Origin: Burkholderiales bacterium Ga0077543
GTDB lineage: Bacteria; Pseudomonadota; Gammaproteobacteria; Burkholderiales; Burkholderiaceae_C
Direction: 5' to 3'
Assembly: GCA_001464055.1 (NCBI GenBank)
Contig: LNET01000025.1
Location: forward strand, 1-64,000
DNA: 64,000 bases
This document shows, piece after piece, positions 10,781 through 20,672 of this stretch (positions within the stretch are counted from its first letter, which is position 1; every line of letters begins with the position of its first letter). Below the pieces are notes generated by a model. That model searched no databases and was not told the origin of the DNA. It worked only from the letters and a program-made list of their open reading frames with translations. The position numbers and the translations under genes are program-made.

Positions 10781-12265
10781 TCAAGCGGGCGGGGTGTCCT
10801 TGTCGATGTCCAGTCCCAGCTGCCTGGCCAGTTCCTGCACAGGCTGTCGATAGTTGCGCCAGCGGCCTGAAGCGCGTTGGTAAAGCGGCTCCCGCACCTG
10901 CCATACGCTGGCGGTCCTGACCTGGGTGTCTGCCTGGTGGAAGGCCAGGCAACGATCGTCCCAGTCCAGACCGCAGAAGGCCAGCAGTCGGGCGGTGCCT
11001 TCCCGCGGCGCCTGCACGAAGGCGTCGTAGTCGAAATCGAGGATGTCGTCGCCGAAGAGCGCCTTCCAGTGCGCCATCAGCCGCTGCTGCTGCAGGTGGT
11101 AGTGGCCGGTGTCCAGCAGGTCCAGCGCGTAGGGCATGCCGTGGGCCAGGTGCAGGAAAAACACCGACAGGCAGTTGTCCAGCGGGTTGCGGCGCGTGTA
11201 CACGATGCGGGCGCTGGGGAACATCTTCTTGATGAGCCCGATGTAGCGGTAGTTGTCGGGCCGCTTGTCGGTGACGAGGTCGGCGCCTGGGAAGAGCGCG
11301 CCGACTTCATCGAGATAACGGTCGGCCAAGCGCGCGGCCATGTCGTCCCGCAGCGCCTGGGCTGCTTGGGGAAACGGGTGCAGCAGGGCTGTTGCCAATC
11401 GCGGCAGGATGTCGAGTTCGCCCCCCGACACCACCCGCGGGTGGCTGGCCAGCACCTGCTCGGCCAGGGTCGAACCCGACCTGAACATGCCGCAGATGAA
11501 GATGGGTGGTGAGCGCCCGGCGCGGCTTGTTCTGTGCCCGGCCCGGTGGGCGAATGTCTCGATCAGCGCCGTGATGTGCGCTTCGTGCGCGGCGCGGTCG
11601 TAGCGCGGTCCCGGTGCCGGGGCGCTGGCGCGGCTGGCCTGGTTGGCGCGGGCATAGGCGGCGAAGGCTTCGTCGTAGCGCTGGCAGCCGTCGAGCAGGC
11701 GGCCCAGTGCAAAGCCCAGTTCGGCGCGTTCTTCAGCCTGGCGCGAAGGCTGGGCCAGCGCCGCCTGCAGGCGCGGGATCAGGGTCTGCATGTCCTCGGT
11801 GGCTTGCGTCACCTGGGCCAGGCGGGCCAGCATCACGCCGTGCCCGGGTTCGATGGCCAGGGCGCGTTCGTAGCACTGTCGGGCGGCTTCGCGTCGGCCC
11901 AGGTCCTCGTGCAGGTTGCCCAGGTTCTGCAGCGCCGGCACATAACGCGGGTTCAGGCTCAGCGCCTGTTCGAGTTCGCGTTGTGCATCGTGCGGCCGGC
12001 GCAGGTCGTCGGACAGGATCACCGCGCGGTTCAGGTGGGCTTCCTCCGGGCCCGACAGGCCGTGATGCAGTGCCTGCCCGTAGCACTGCAGCGCCGCCGC
12101 GAAGCGCCGCGCGCGCCGCTGTAGCAGCGCCAGGTTGAACCAGCTGTTGGGCAGTGCTGGCGCGTGGCTCAGCAGGCGCTCGTAGGCCGTGATGGCTTCG
12201 TCCACCCGCCCTGCAGCACGCAGTGCGGATGCCTCGCGCACGAGGGCATCGATGTCGACTTTCAT
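10781..12265 (-). CDS. TPR-repeat sulfotransferase
   Basis: A 494-residue protein. Residues about 1-215 form six or so TPR units (for example AYERLLSHAPALPNSWFNLA and CYERALAIEPGHGVMLARLA). The C-terminal half is a sulfotransferase domain: PIFICGMFRSGSTLAEQVLA (about 254-272) is the 5'-phosphosulfate-binding loop, and RIVYTRRNPLDNCLS (about 353-367) is the 3'-phosphate-binding element for PAPS. The fold is that of tyrosylprotein-sulfotransferase-like enzymes. The acceptor is unknown; TPR repeats favour a protein acceptor (inference). It converges on the lipoprotein gene near the two TonB receptors. No signal peptide is seen, so it is cytosolic. Confidence 0.9.
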   Translation of the reverse strand: MKVDIDALVREASALRAAGRVDEAITAYERLLSHAPALPNSWFNLALLQRRARRFAAALQCYGQALHHGLSGPEEAHLNRAVILSDDLRRPHDAQRELEQALSLNPRYVPALQNLGNLHEDLGRREAARQCYERALAIEPGHGVMLARLAQVTQATEDMQTLIPRLQAALAQPSRQAEERAELGFALGRLLDGCQRYDEAFAAYARANQASRASAPAPGPRYDRAAHEAHITALIETFAHRAGHRTSRAGRSPPIFICGMFRSGSTLAEQVLASHPRVVSGGELDILPRLATALLHPFPQAAQALRDDMAARLADRYLDEVGALFPGADLVTDKRPDNYRYIGLIKKMFPSARIVYTRRNPLDNCLSVFFLHLAHGMPYALDLLDTGHYHLQQQRLMAHWKALFGDDILDFDYDAFVQAPREGTARLLAFCGLDWDDRCLAFHQADTQVRTASVWQVREPLYQRASGRWRNYRQPVQELARQLGLDIDKDTPPA

Positions 12266-12291
12266 GGGCGCCCCGGCGGGCCGCGCGGCGC

Positions 12292-13050
<759 letters not shown>

Positions 13051-13076
13051 GATGTGTTCCTTTGGTTCCGCTGGCG

Positions 13077-13100
13077 ACTTAGTCTGATAAACTTAGTTTA
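13077..13100 (+). promoter_or_regulatory. Candidate autoregulatory operator of the Phd/PIN module
   Basis: A perfect inverted repeat TAAACT-T-AGTTTA (13088-13100) ends three bases before the antitoxin ATG at 13103. A direct repeat ACTTAGT occurs at 13077-13083 and 13091-13097. The patch is AT-rich in a GC-rich region. Phd-family antitoxins bind palindromes over their own promoter, so this is a good candidate. No Shine-Dalgarno sequence fits between it and the ATG. Confidence 0.55.
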
Positions 13101-13102
13101 CT

Positions 13103-13339
13103 ATGGACATCACGGTCAACATCCACGAAGCCAAGACTCAACTCTCGCGTCTGTTGGAAAAAGCAGCGCAGGGACAAGGTATCGTCATCGCCAAGGCGGG
13201 CCGGCCGGTGGCGCGGCTGGTAGCGCTGGCGCCGCCACCCACAGAGCGCCAGCTCGGTTTCATGGCTGGCCAGGGTCGAATCGAAGCGGATCTGAAGGGA
13301 GAGTTTGCCGAAGACATCGCTGTGATGTTTCCCGGCTGA
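13103..13339 (+). CDS. Phd/YefM-family antitoxin
   Basis: A 78-residue antitoxin of a type II toxin-antitoxin pair. The N terminus (MDITVNIHEAKTQLSRLLEK) is the Phd/YefM fold that dimerises and binds DNA. The basic AGRPVARLV segment is typical of the family, and the C-terminal tail (about 55-78) should wrap the PIN toxin. It lies 31 bases before the toxin gene. The start codon follows an AT-rich palindrome with no recognisable ribosome-binding site, so the transcript may be nearly leaderless (inference). Confidence 0.9.
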   Translation: MDITVNIHEAKTQLSRLLEKAAQGQGIVIAKAGRPVARLVALAPPPTERQLGFMAGQGRIEADLKGEFAEDIAVMFPG

Positions 13340-13370
13340 TCCCTTCTGAGCCGACCGGGTTCCCGACACC

Positions 13371-13754
13371 GTGTTGTTGCTGGACACTCAACTGCTGCTC
13401 TGGTCCGCGTTCAGCCCCGAGCGGCTGAAGCCGCGCACACGGCAAGTCTTGCAGAAGCGCTCGCAGCCTGTGTTTTTCAGCCATGCCAGCCTTTGGGAAG
13501 TGGCCATCAAGGCTTCTCTGGGCCGGCCCGACTTCCAGGTGAATGCCGGCAGCCTGCATGCTGGGCTGCTGGCCGCGGGTTTTGCAGAACTGGCCATCGC
13601 TGCGCCGCACCTGTTCGCGATGGCCAGCCTGCCCTGGCATCACCGCGACCCATTCGACCGGCTTCTCGTGGCGCAGGCGCAGGTCGAAGGCTTCACTCTG
13701 CTGAGTGCGGATGTCCTGCTAAAGCGCTACGGCCGCCATGTGCGCGCCGCCTGA
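13371..13754 (+). CDS. PIN-domain ribonuclease toxin (VapC-type)
   Basis: A 127-residue PIN-domain protein, the toxin partner of the upstream Phd antitoxin. Acidic metal ligands are visible: Asp in LLLDTQ (residue 5), Glu in SLWEVAIK (near 42), Asp in HHRDPFDRLLVAQA (near 90-93) and a C-terminal Asp in LLSADVLL. These PIN toxins cleave specific tRNAs or rRNA when the antitoxin is degraded. Translation starts at GTG 13371. The gene looks intact and of normal length. Confidence 0.9.
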   Translation: MLLLDTQLLLWSAFSPERLKPRTRQVLQKRSQPVFFSHASLWEVAIKASLGRPDFQVNAGSLHAGLLAAGFAELAIAAPHLFAMASLPWHHRDPFDRLLVAQAQVEGFTLLSADVLLKRYGRHVRAA

Positions 13755-13762
13755 TCGCGTCT

Positions 13763-14482
<720 letters not shown>

Positions 14483-14546
14483 TCAAACGAGAATAGCACG
14501 CGCATCCTCGCACCAGGCTGACGCGAGCGGCTGCTCGGCGATCCGG

Positions 14547-15311
14547 TCAGACTGGGGTTTTCGCGAAGACCGCGCGGACCCTGGCCAGGTCTTCGGGGGT
14601 GTCGACGCCCGCGCCAGGCGCATCGTCGGCAATGCCCACAGCGATGCGGTGGCCATGCCACAGCACGCGCAGCTGTTCCAGCGACTCGATCTGTTCCAGC
14701 GGTGCCGGCGGCAGCGCCGGAAAGCCGCGCAGAAAGCCCGCGCGATAGCCGTAGAGCCCGATATGGCGCAGTGGCAGCGGCTGCGGCAGGGCCGTCAGGC
14801 CTTGTGCATTGCCATCGCGCCACCATGGCACGGGCGCACGGGTGAAGTAAAGCGCGCGCTGGGCGGCGTCAAGCACCACCTTGACGACATTCGGGTTGGC
14901 GAAATCTTCGACGCTGGTGATGGCATGGGCTGCGGTGCTCATCACGCAGTCGCTGCGCGCGGCCAGCAGTTCGGCGCAGCGGCGCACCAGGGCCGGGTCG
15001 ATCAGGGGTTCGTCGCCCTGGACATTGACGACCACGTCGTCGCCGTTCAGGCCGAGCAGGGTGCAGGCCTCGGCCAGGCGGTCGCTGCCACTCAGGTGGT
15101 CGGTACGGGTCAGCACCACCTCGATGGCTGCGGCGTTGCAGGCCTGGACGATGCGCGGGTCGTCGGCGGCCACCACCACGCGCGCGGCGCCACTGGCCGC
15201 AGCGCGCTGTGCCACGCGCACCACCATCGGCAGGCCGGCGATGTCGGCCAGGGGCTTGTCGGGCAGGCGGGTCGAGGCCAGCCTTGCCGGAATCAGGACC
15301 GTGAAGTTCAC
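14547..15311 (-). CDS. kdsB: 3-deoxy-manno-octulosonate cytidylyltransferase
   Basis: A 254-residue enzyme that activates Kdo as CMP-Kdo for lipopolysaccharide inner-core synthesis. The N terminus [20 protein letters not shown] carries the nucleotidyltransferase signature. [12 protein letters not shown] holds the metal-binding Asp, and [12 protein letters not shown] matches the family. The start is GTG at 15311, overlapping the stop of the Trm112-family gene by four bases (GTGA), so the two are translationally coupled. An upstream in-frame extension through the Gly/Ser/Ala repeat is not conserved and is rejected. Confidence 0.95.
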   Translation of the reverse strand: MNFTVLIPARLASTRLPDKPLADIAGLPMVVRVAQRAAASGAARVVVAADDPRIVQACNAAAIEVVLTRTDHLSGSDRLAEACTLLGLNGDDVVVNVQGDEPLIDPALVRRCAELLAARSDCVMSTAAHAITSVEDFANPNVVKVVLDAAQRALYFTRAPVPWWRDGNAQGLTALPQPLPLRHIGLYGYRAGFLRGFPALPPAPLEQIESLEQLRVLWHGHRIAVGIADDAPGAGVDTPEDLARVRAVFAKTPV

Positions 15312-15550
15312 GCCTTGCCGGCTGCCGCTGCTGCCGCTGCTGCCGCTGCTGCCGCCATGGCGGCCGGGCCATCGAGGCTGCGCGCTTCGCTTTCCAGCAT
15401 CACCGGAATACCGTCTCGCAGCGGGAAAGCCAGCCTGTCGGCAGGGCAGACCAGTTCGATCGGGCGCAGGTTGTCGTCGCGGGACATGGTCAGCGGCCCC
15501 TTGCACACGGGGCAGACCAGCAGGTCGATGAGGCGGTGGTCCAGGGTCAT
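15308..15550 (-). CDS. Trm112/YcaR-family zinc-binding protein with poly-Ala tail
   Basis: An 80-residue protein. The first 60 residues match the Trm112/UPF0434 family: [11 protein letters not shown] and [21 protein letters not shown], with the two CxxC-type half-sites, the second lacking its last Cys. The family acts as a small zinc-ribbon partner and is commonly encoded between lpxK and kdsB. The last 20 residues are almost entirely alanine, encoded by four tandem copies of a 9-bp unit (15321-15356). The start overlaps the lpxK stop by four bases (ATGA), and its stop overlaps the kdsB start. Confidence 0.9.
   Translation of the reverse strand: MTLDHRLIDLLVCPVCKGPLTMSRDDNLRPIELVCPADRLAFPLRDGIPVMLESEARSLDGPAAMAAAAAAAAAAAAGKA
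15321..15356. repeat. 9-bp tandem repeat (four copies)
   Basis: GCTGCCGCT repeats three times exactly from 15321, followed by a fourth copy with one change (GCTGCCGCC). It encodes the C-terminal poly-Ala of the Trm112-family protein. A change in copy number by whole units would keep the reading frame and only lengthen or shorten the tail. Confidence 0.9.
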
Positions 15551-16629
15551 GGCGGGCAGGTCGGTGCAGGTTGGCCGGCAGACGCGGCAGCGCGCAGTTG
15601 TTGCGACAGGTCGGCGATCCAGGCCGCCGGCAAGTCCAAGTCTAGCCCCACCACCCACACGCGCAGGCCGCTGGCCGCCGCGGCCGGCAGCTTCACGGCG
15701 TCTTTCTCGGTGGTGATGACGTCTCGGGCTTCGTCGGGCCAGGGCAGGGTGGTGTAGCGGGCGTGGTCGGGCCGGGGCAGGCGCAGGATGTTCAGACCCT
15801 GAGCTTCGAGCATCGTGAAGAACTTCTCCGGGCTGGCCAGGCCGGCCAGCGCCCACAGCGGGCGGCCCTGCAGTTGCTGCAGGGGCACCGCCTGCGCCAG
15901 ATCGCCCCGCCACCAGGCCTGCAGGGGCAGGGCCTGGCCCAGCCGGCGTTGCAGGGGCAGCGCCGGCTGCAGCGGCGGCGTCGCGTTGCCGCTGAACAGC
16001 ACGCGCATTCTTGGCGCAACGCGGCGCGGCAGCGGCTCGCGCAGCGGTCCGGCCGGCAGCAGCAGGCCGTTGCCGACGCCCCGCTCGTCGAACACCAGCA
16101 CGTCGACCGCGCGGGCCAGTGCCTGGTGCTGCAGGCCGTCGTCGGCAACGAGCACGTCCACTTCGGGGTGCTGCCGGCACAGCGCCTGCGCCGCCGCCAG
16201 GCGCTGGCGCGCCACCCATACCGGCACGCCCGTGCGGCGGCAGATCAGCAGGGGTTCGTCACCCACGGCGGCCGGGTCACTGTCGGGCCTTACCTGCAGC
16301 GGCGCTTGTCCCGGGCCGGTCTCGTCGCGGCCGTAGCCGCGCGAAATCACGCCCGGCCGCCAGCCCGCAGCGCGCAGCCCGGCCACCAGCGCCATCACGA
16401 CCGGCGTCTTGCCGGCCCCACCGACCACCAGGTTGCCCACCACCACCACCGGCACGGGCGCGGGCAGCGCTGCCGGGTGCCGGCTGCGACGTCGCTGCAG
16501 CAGCGCGCCATACAGCCAGGCCAGCGGTTGAAGAGCACGTGCCAGTCCGCTGGGCCGGGCTTGCCACCAGTGGCGGACCAGCAGGGCTTCGACGCGCGCG
16601 GCCAGCGTCGTGGCCGGGGGCTTGCTCAC
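15547..16629 (-). CDS. lpxK: Tetraacyldisaccharide 4'-kinase
   Basis: A 360-residue membrane-associated kinase of lipid A synthesis that phosphorylates the 4' position of tetraacyldisaccharide-1-phosphate. [20 protein letters not shown] (about 59-78) includes the Walker A-like loop, [15 protein letters not shown] is the family's catalytic DDGxQH motif (about 158-172), and [10 protein letters not shown] lies near the C terminus. The N terminus has the usual hydrophobic membrane-interacting helix. It overlaps the Trm112-family gene by four bases and follows exbD by ten, so the cluster is one operon. Confidence 0.96.
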   Translation of the reverse strand: MSKPPATTLAARVEALLVRHWWQARPSGLARALQPLAWLYGALLQRRRSRHPAALPAPVPVVVVGNLVVGGAGKTPVVMALVAGLRAAGWRPGVISRGYGRDETGPGQAPLQVRPDSDPAAVGDEPLLICRRTGVPVWVARQRLAAAQALCRQHPEVDVLVADDGLQHQALARAVDVLVFDERGVGNGLLLPAGPLREPLPRRVAPRMRVLFSGNATPPLQPALPLQRRLGQALPLQAWWRGDLAQAVPLQQLQGRPLWALAGLASPEKFFTMLEAQGLNILRLPRPDHARYTTLPWPDEARDVITTEKDAVKLPAAAASGLRVWVVGLDLDLPAAWIADLSQQLRAAASAGQPAPTCPP

Positions 16630-16639
16630 GCCCAGGGCG

Positions 16640-17065
16640 TCAGCGCGGCACCGGCCCGCTGGTCTGGGCGGCGAAGGTCAGGCGCGCCAGGCCGGCCCGG
16701 CGCGATGCGTCGAGCACGTTGACCACCGCCTGGTGGGCGGCCAGGGCATCGGCGGATACCACCACCACGGTATCGCTGCGGCCGCCGGCGGCCGCAGCGA
16801 TCTCGGCCGTCAGGATTTCGACGCTGCGGCCGTCGACCGGCTTCTTGTTGACGGCATACAAGCCATCTGCCGACACCGCCACCACCACTTCCAGTGGTCT
16901 TTCGCGCAAGGTATCGGCGTCTGCCGAGGGCAGGTTGACCTGAAGCTCGGTGAACTTCGAGTAGGTCGTCGTCAACATCAGGAAGATGAGGATGACCAGC
17001 AGCACGTCGATGAACGGGATCAGGTTGATCTCCGGGTCGTCGGGGCGGCGGCGGCTGAACTTCAT
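16640..17065 (-). CDS. exbD: Biopolymer transport protein ExbD/TolR family
   Basis: A 141-residue inner-membrane protein with one transmembrane helix (about 17-38, LIPFIDVLLVILIFLMLTTT). The essential membrane Asp is at DPEINLIPFID (Asp near 20), and a periplasmic domain follows. With ExbB it forms the proton-driven motor energising TonB-dependent uptake. The start at 17065 lies 13 bases after the exbB stop. In many Burkholderiales this exbB-exbD-lpxK order is conserved. TolR is an alternative, but no tolA/tolB/pal genes are nearby. Confidence 0.93.
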   Translation of the reverse strand: MKFSRRRPDDPEINLIPFIDVLLVILIFLMLTTTYSKFTELQVNLPSADADTLRERPLEVVVAVSADGLYAVNKKPVDGRSVEILTAEIAAAAGGRSDTVVVVSADALAAHQAVVNVLDASRRAGLARLTFAAQTSGPVPR

Positions 17066-17078
17066 CGCGGCCCGGGCT

Positions 17079-17714
17079 TCAGGTCTTGACGGCAAAGCGC
17101 ATCAGGTGGGGCACCATGCGCTCGGCGGCAATCTCCAGTTCCATCTGGAATTCGTCGACGCGACCGCGGAAGTAGCGGTAGAACATCAGGGCCGGAATGG
17201 CCACGATCAGGCCGAACGCGGTGTTGTACAAGGCAATGGAGATGCCGTGCGCCAGCGCCTGGGGGTCGCCGCCGCCGGACGAGCCGCTGGGGGCCTGCGA
17301 GCCGAAGATCTCGATCATGCCCACGACCGTACCCAGCAGCCCCAGCAAGGGTGCGGCGGCGGCGATCGTGCCCAGGGTGTTGAGGTAGCGTTCCAGGCCA
17401 TGCACGGCCTTGCGGCCGGCGTTCTCGAACGACTGCCGCAGTGCCGGTTCGCTGATGCGGGGTTCGGCAATCACGCTGTGCAGCCCCGCGGCGAGCACGC
17501 CGCCGAGCACGGAGTTGTCGGCCAGCTTCACGACCACGTCGTTGCCGGGCAGGCTGGTGCGTGTCACGCCCAGCACTTCCTCGACCAGCATGGCCGGGGC
17601 CACCCGGCTGGCACGCAACTGCATCATGCGTTCGATGACCAGGGCCAGGGCCACCACCGAGCAGGCGATCAACGGCCAGATCGGCCAACCGGCCGCTTGT
17701 ATGATGGAAAACAC
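17079..17714 (-). CDS. exbB: Biopolymer transport protein ExbB/TolQ/MotA family
   Basis: A 211-residue protein with three membrane helices: residues about 9-27, about 117-137 (GTIAAAAPLLGLLGTVVGMI) and about 160-182 (LYNTAFGLIVAIPALMFY). The Pro-Leu-Leu-Gly-Leu-Leu-Gly-Thr-Val motif of proton-channel proteins is intact. It starts at GTG 17714 and begins the operon exbB-exbD-lpxK-Trm112-kdsB-adk. It probably energises the two TonB receptors at 3-9 kb together with a TonB encoded elsewhere. Confidence 0.94.
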   Translation of the reverse strand: MFSIIQAAGWPIWPLIACSVVALALVIERMMQLRASRVAPAMLVEEVLGVTRTSLPGNDVVVKLADNSVLGGVLAAGLHSVIAEPRISEPALRQSFENAGRKAVHGLERYLNTLGTIAAAAPLLGLLGTVVGMIEIFGSQAPSGSSGGGDPQALAHGISIALYNTAFGLIVAIPALMFYRYFRGRVDEFQMELEIAAERMVPHLMRFAVKT

Positions 17715-18082
17715 CGTGTTTTTCGTGGCGCCGTGGCAGCCAATCTACTGGGAGAAGCAGGGCGCGGTGGAAGGTTTTCGGCCAGCCACCTCGGACGCGG
17801 CGGATTATGTCCGATGCCCAGGCCGCCATCGGGTGTAGATGCGCCGGCCAGGGTGCCCGCCTTGTTGGCTTGTCCACCAAAACTGTGGATAACTGTGTGG
17901 GTAAGCCAGGTGTGTCGGCCCGCAGCCCGCGCCAATGCACGGCCTGGCCTGCGCTGCTGATTTTTTGGGCACGATTTTTCTGATGCGAATCAAGCACTTG
18001 CACACATTTGACCGTTCCGTGACTGGCCGACCCGCCGCGAAAGCTCGCAACCACGCGCTTGTGGAGTTCCCGACCCGCGCCA
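17715..18082. promoter_or_regulatory. exbB // xseA divergent intergenic region with DnaA boxes
   Basis: This 368-base region must hold the promoters of both the exbB operon and xseA. It contains a perfect DnaA box in reverse orientation, TGTGGATAA (17884-17892), six bases from a near-match TTGTCCACC (17870-17878; consensus TTATCCACA). T-rich patches lie at about 17957-17983 (GATTTTTTGG, GATTTTTCTG). No gene is seen. The DnaA boxes might couple these genes to replication status, but no dnaA, dnaN or gidA lies nearby, so an origin is unlikely. Confidence 0.55.
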
Positions 18083-19420
18083 ATGCTGGCGAAACCCGTG
18101 CTTGAGCCCGATTCGGCCCCAGCCGCGGGCGCTCTGGCTCCGTCTCGCACACCCTGGGGCGTTTCCGCACTGTTGCTGGCCACGGGCGACGCCCTGGCAG
18201 CACGTTTCGGAGCCGTGGCCGTGCGCGGGGAACTGTCTGGCCTGGTGCGGGCGGCCAGCGGCCATTGCTACTTTTCGTTGAAGGACGCGGGGGGTGCAGG
18301 CGGGGTGCTGCGCTGCGCCATGTTCCGCCGCGCCGCCAGCCTGATGGACTTTCAGCCCGCCGACGGCCAGCAGGTCGACGTCCGCGGCCGGCTGGGGGTG
18401 TACGAGGCACGGGGCGAACTGCAGCTCGTCGTCGAAAGCATGCAGCGCGTGGGCGCCGGCAGCCTGTACGAAGAGTTCCTGCGCCTGCGTGCGCGGCTGC
18501 AAGGCCTGGGCCTGTTCGACAGCGCGCGCAAGCGTCCGTTGCCGGCGTTTCCACGCGCCGTCGGGGTCGTCACCTCCTTGGGTGCGGCGGCGCTGCGCGA
18601 CGTGCTCACCACGCTGCAGCGGCGTGCGCCGCACCTGCAGGTGGTGCTGTACCCCAGCCCGGTGCAAGGTGCCGAGGCGCCGGCGGCGCTGGTTGCAGCC
18701 CTGCAGGAAGCCGGGCGCCGCGCCGAGGTCGACACCCTGCTGCTGGTGCGCGGAGGCGGCGCGCTCGAAGACCTCTGGGCCTTCAACGACGATCGTGTGG
18801 TGCGTGCGGTGGCGGCCTGCCCCTTGCCGGTGGTCTGCGGGGTCGGCCATGAGACCGACATCACCCTGTGCGACTTGGCTGCCGACCTGCGTGCGCCCAC
18901 GCCCACGGCCGCCGCCGAGCTGGCCGCGCCCCTGCGCGACGAGGCTCTGGCCCTGCTGCAGGCGCGCCAGGCTGCACTTCAGCGCAGCGTGCAACGGGTG
19001 CTGCAGCAGCAGGCCCAGCGCGTCGACACCCTGGCCCTGCGCCTGGGCCAGCCCGGCCGTGCGCTGTCGGGCCAGGCCGAACGGCTGAAGGCCTTGCAGC
19101 AGCGGTTGCTTCAGGCCCTGGCCCAGCGCCGCCTGCGCCACGCCCAGGAACCAGGCTTGCGGGCGCAGCGCATGGCGCAGGCTCTGCAGCAACAGCTGGC
19201 CCGGGCCAGCTTGCGCCTGGACGCGGCCGGACACCGGCTGCAGGGCCTGGACCCGGCCCGGGTTCTGCAGCGCGGTTATGCCTGGGTCGAAGGCGAGGCC
19301 GGCCGGCCGGTGGTGTCGGTGCTGGCGCTGCAGCCCGGGCAGGCGGTGCGTGCGGTGTGGGCCGACGGCCGCGCCAGCGCCCTGATCACGGCCGTGGAGC
19401 CCCTGTTGCCGTCTGAATGA
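18083..19420 (+). CDS. xseA: Exodeoxyribonuclease VII large subunit
   Basis: A 445-residue large subunit of the single-strand-specific exonuclease VII that works in repair and recombination. An N-terminal OB-fold (about 25-125, WGVSALLLA...[20 protein letters not shown]) is followed by the catalytic domain with [32 protein letters not shown] and [29 protein letters not shown] Gln/Arg-rich coiled coil and a C-terminal RGYAWVEGE segment complete the family pattern. The ATG at 18083 is preferred over a TTG at 18059. xseB is not in the window. Confidence 0.95.
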   Translation: MLAKPVLEPDSAPAAGALAPSRTPWGVSALLLATGDALAARFGAVAVRGELSGLVRAASGHCYFSLKDAGGAGGVLRCAMFRRAASLMDFQPADGQQVDVRGRLGVYEARGELQLVVESMQRVGAGSLYEEFLRLRARLQGLGLFDSARKRPLPAFPRAVGVVTSLGAAALRDVLTTLQRRAPHLQVVLYPSPVQGAEAPAALVAALQEAGRRAEVDTLLLVRGGGALEDLWAFNDDRVVRAVAACPLPVVCGVGHETDITLCDLAADLRAPTPTAAAELAAPLRDEALALLQARQAALQRSVQRVLQQQAQRVDTLALRLGQPGRALSGQAERLKALQQRLLQALAQRRLRHAQEPGLRAQRMAQALQQQLARASLRLDAAGHRLQGLDPARVLQRGYAWVEGEAGRPVVSVLALQPGQAVRAVWADGRASALITAVEPLLPSE

Positions 19421-19432
19421 AGGGCCCTTGCC

Positions 19433-19438
19433 TACAAT
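19433..19438 (+). promoter_or_regulatory. Candidate -10 element of sodB
   Basis: TACAAT lies 13 bases after the xseA stop and 59 bases before the sodB ATG, matching the TATAAT consensus in five of six positions. A good -35 at standard spacing is not evident, so this is only a candidate housekeeping promoter. Confidence 0.35.
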
Positions 19439-19496
19439 CGCGCCCGCTGTCCTGCCGAGCTCCGGCGCCCCCCAATCGAACCCGAAGGATCCGACC

Positions 19497-20078
19497 ATGG
19501 AACACACCCTGCCCGCCCTGCCGTACGCCATCGACGCCCTGGCCCCGCACTACAGCCAGGAAACCCTGGAGTTCCACCATGGCAAGCACCACAACGCTTA
19601 CGTGGTGAACCTGAACAACCTGCAGAAGGGCACCGAATTCGAGGCCCTGACCCTGGAAGAGATCATCAAGAAGTCCAGCGGCGGCATCTACAACAACGCC
19701 GCCCAGATCTGGAATCACAGCTTCTTCTGGCACTGCATGAAGCCCAATGGCGGCGGTGAACCCACCGGCGCGCTGGCCGCGGCCATCAACGCCAAGTGGG
19801 GCAGCTATGCGGCCTTCAAGGAAGCCTTCGTCAAGAGCGCGGTGGGCAACTTCGGCAGCGGCTGGACCTGGCTGGTGAAGAAGGCCGACGGCAGCGTCGA
19901 CATCGTCAACACCGGTGCCGCCGGCACCCCGCTGACCACCGCCGACAAGGCGCTGCTGACCGTGGACGTGTGGGAACACGCCTACTACATCGACTACCGC
20001 AATGCCCGCCCGAAGTTCGTCGAGGCTTTCCTCGACAAACTGGTGAACTGGGACTTCGCGGCGAAGAACTACGCCTGA
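19497..20078 (+). CDS. sodB: Superoxide dismutase [Fe]
   Basis: A 193-residue cytosolic superoxide dismutase converting superoxide to peroxide and oxygen. Metal ligands are visible: His in [13 protein letters not shown] (near 27), His in [14 protein letters not shown] (near 74), and Asp and His in [16 protein letters not shown] (near 157 and 161). Gln in NNAAQIWNH and GSGWTWLV favour the iron rather than the manganese enzyme. GAAGGA lies about eight bases before the ATG at 19497. Length and ends are typical of SodB. Confidence 0.96.
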   Translation: MEHTLPALPYAIDALAPHYSQETLEFHHGKHHNAYVVNLNNLQKGTEFEALTLEEIIKKSSGGIYNNAAQIWNHSFFWHCMKPNGGGEPTGALAAAINAKWGSYAAFKEAFVKSAVGNFGSGWTWLVKKADGSVDIVNTGAAGTPLTTADKALLTVDVWEHAYYIDYRNARPKFVEAFLDKLVNWDFAAKNYA

Positions 20079-20115
20079 CCCGCAGGCAGCCAGCCAGCCG
20101 GCGCGGCCGGCCCGT

Positions 20116-20586
20116 TCACTTCGCCGTGAACGGCTTGCCGCGCAGCTGGAACCCGGGCTTGATGCCGCGCTTGTCGAACCAGCCCTGGCGCATCTCCAGC
20201 GCGAAGCGCGCCGGCCGCGCCGAGCAATGCGACTGCTCGGACTTCGGCTGCATGTCGGCCAGGTTGATGATCGTGCCGTCTGCCGTGAGGTAGGCGATGG
20301 TCAGCGGAATGAGCGTGTTCTTCATCCAGAAGCAACGCACCTGATCGTCTTCGTTGACGAACAGCATGCCTTCGTTGCCCTGCATCTCGGTGCGCCACAT
20401 CATGCCCGTGGCCTGCTGTGCCGGCGTGACTGCCAGTTCTGCGCGGATGACGTGCATGCCGGCTGTCAGCTCGGCGACAGGCAGTCGTGGCTGCGGACGG
20501 GTCTGGGCCAGGGCATCCGTGAGTCCGGCCAGGGCCAGGCACAGCAGCAGCAGCGGTTTGGCTGAACGCGAGTTGATCTGGATCAT
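20116..20586 (-). CDS. Secreted DUF192 protein
   Basis: A 156-residue protein with an N-terminal signal sequence (about 1-27, LLLLCLALAGLTDALAQ), so probably periplasmic. The rest is the DUF192 domain: AVTPAQQATGMMWRTEMQGNEGMLFVNEDDQVRCFWMKNTLIPLTIAYL, ending with LEMRQGWFDKRGIKPGFQL. The family's function is unknown. It converges on sodB. Its start codon overlaps an FNR-like palindrome (20573-20586) that may serve the divergent ccoI gene. Confidence 0.9.
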   Translation of the reverse strand: MIQINSRSAKPLLLLCLALAGLTDALAQTRPQPRLPVAELTAGMHVIRAELAVTPAQQATGMMWRTEMQGNEGMLFVNEDDQVRCFWMKNTLIPLTIAYLTADGTIINLADMQPKSEQSHCSARPARFALEMRQGWFDKRGIKPGFQLRGKPFTAK

Positions 20587-20614
20587 GTCGTCGGGGGGTG
20601 GCGGCGCCTAGATT
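20573..20614 (+). promoter_or_regulatory. FNR-type box and -10 of ccoI
   Basis: TTGATCTGGATCAT (20573-20586) matches the FNR consensus TTGATnnnnATCAA at nine of ten specified bases. TAGATT (20609-20614) begins 29.5 bp from the box centre, the class II activator spacing. The predicted start of transcription is near 20621, about 50 bases before the ccoI ATG. The box also forms the first codons of the divergent DUF192 gene, so part of the match could be coding coincidence. Confidence 0.55.
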
Positions 20615-20672
20615 ATCCGCTGCATGCCAAGGAACGGAGTACGCTCCGAGCATCACCTGCGCTGCAGTACCC

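Noticed and set aside
17715..18082. Replication origin suggested by DnaA boxes and T-rich patches
   Set aside because: Only one perfect box and one weak one, and no dnaA, dnaN, gyrB, gidA or parAB genes nearby.
17062..18183. A longer minus-strand frame across exbB and the xseA start
   Set aside because: It is out of frame with exbB, shows no homology and arises from GC-rich codon bias.
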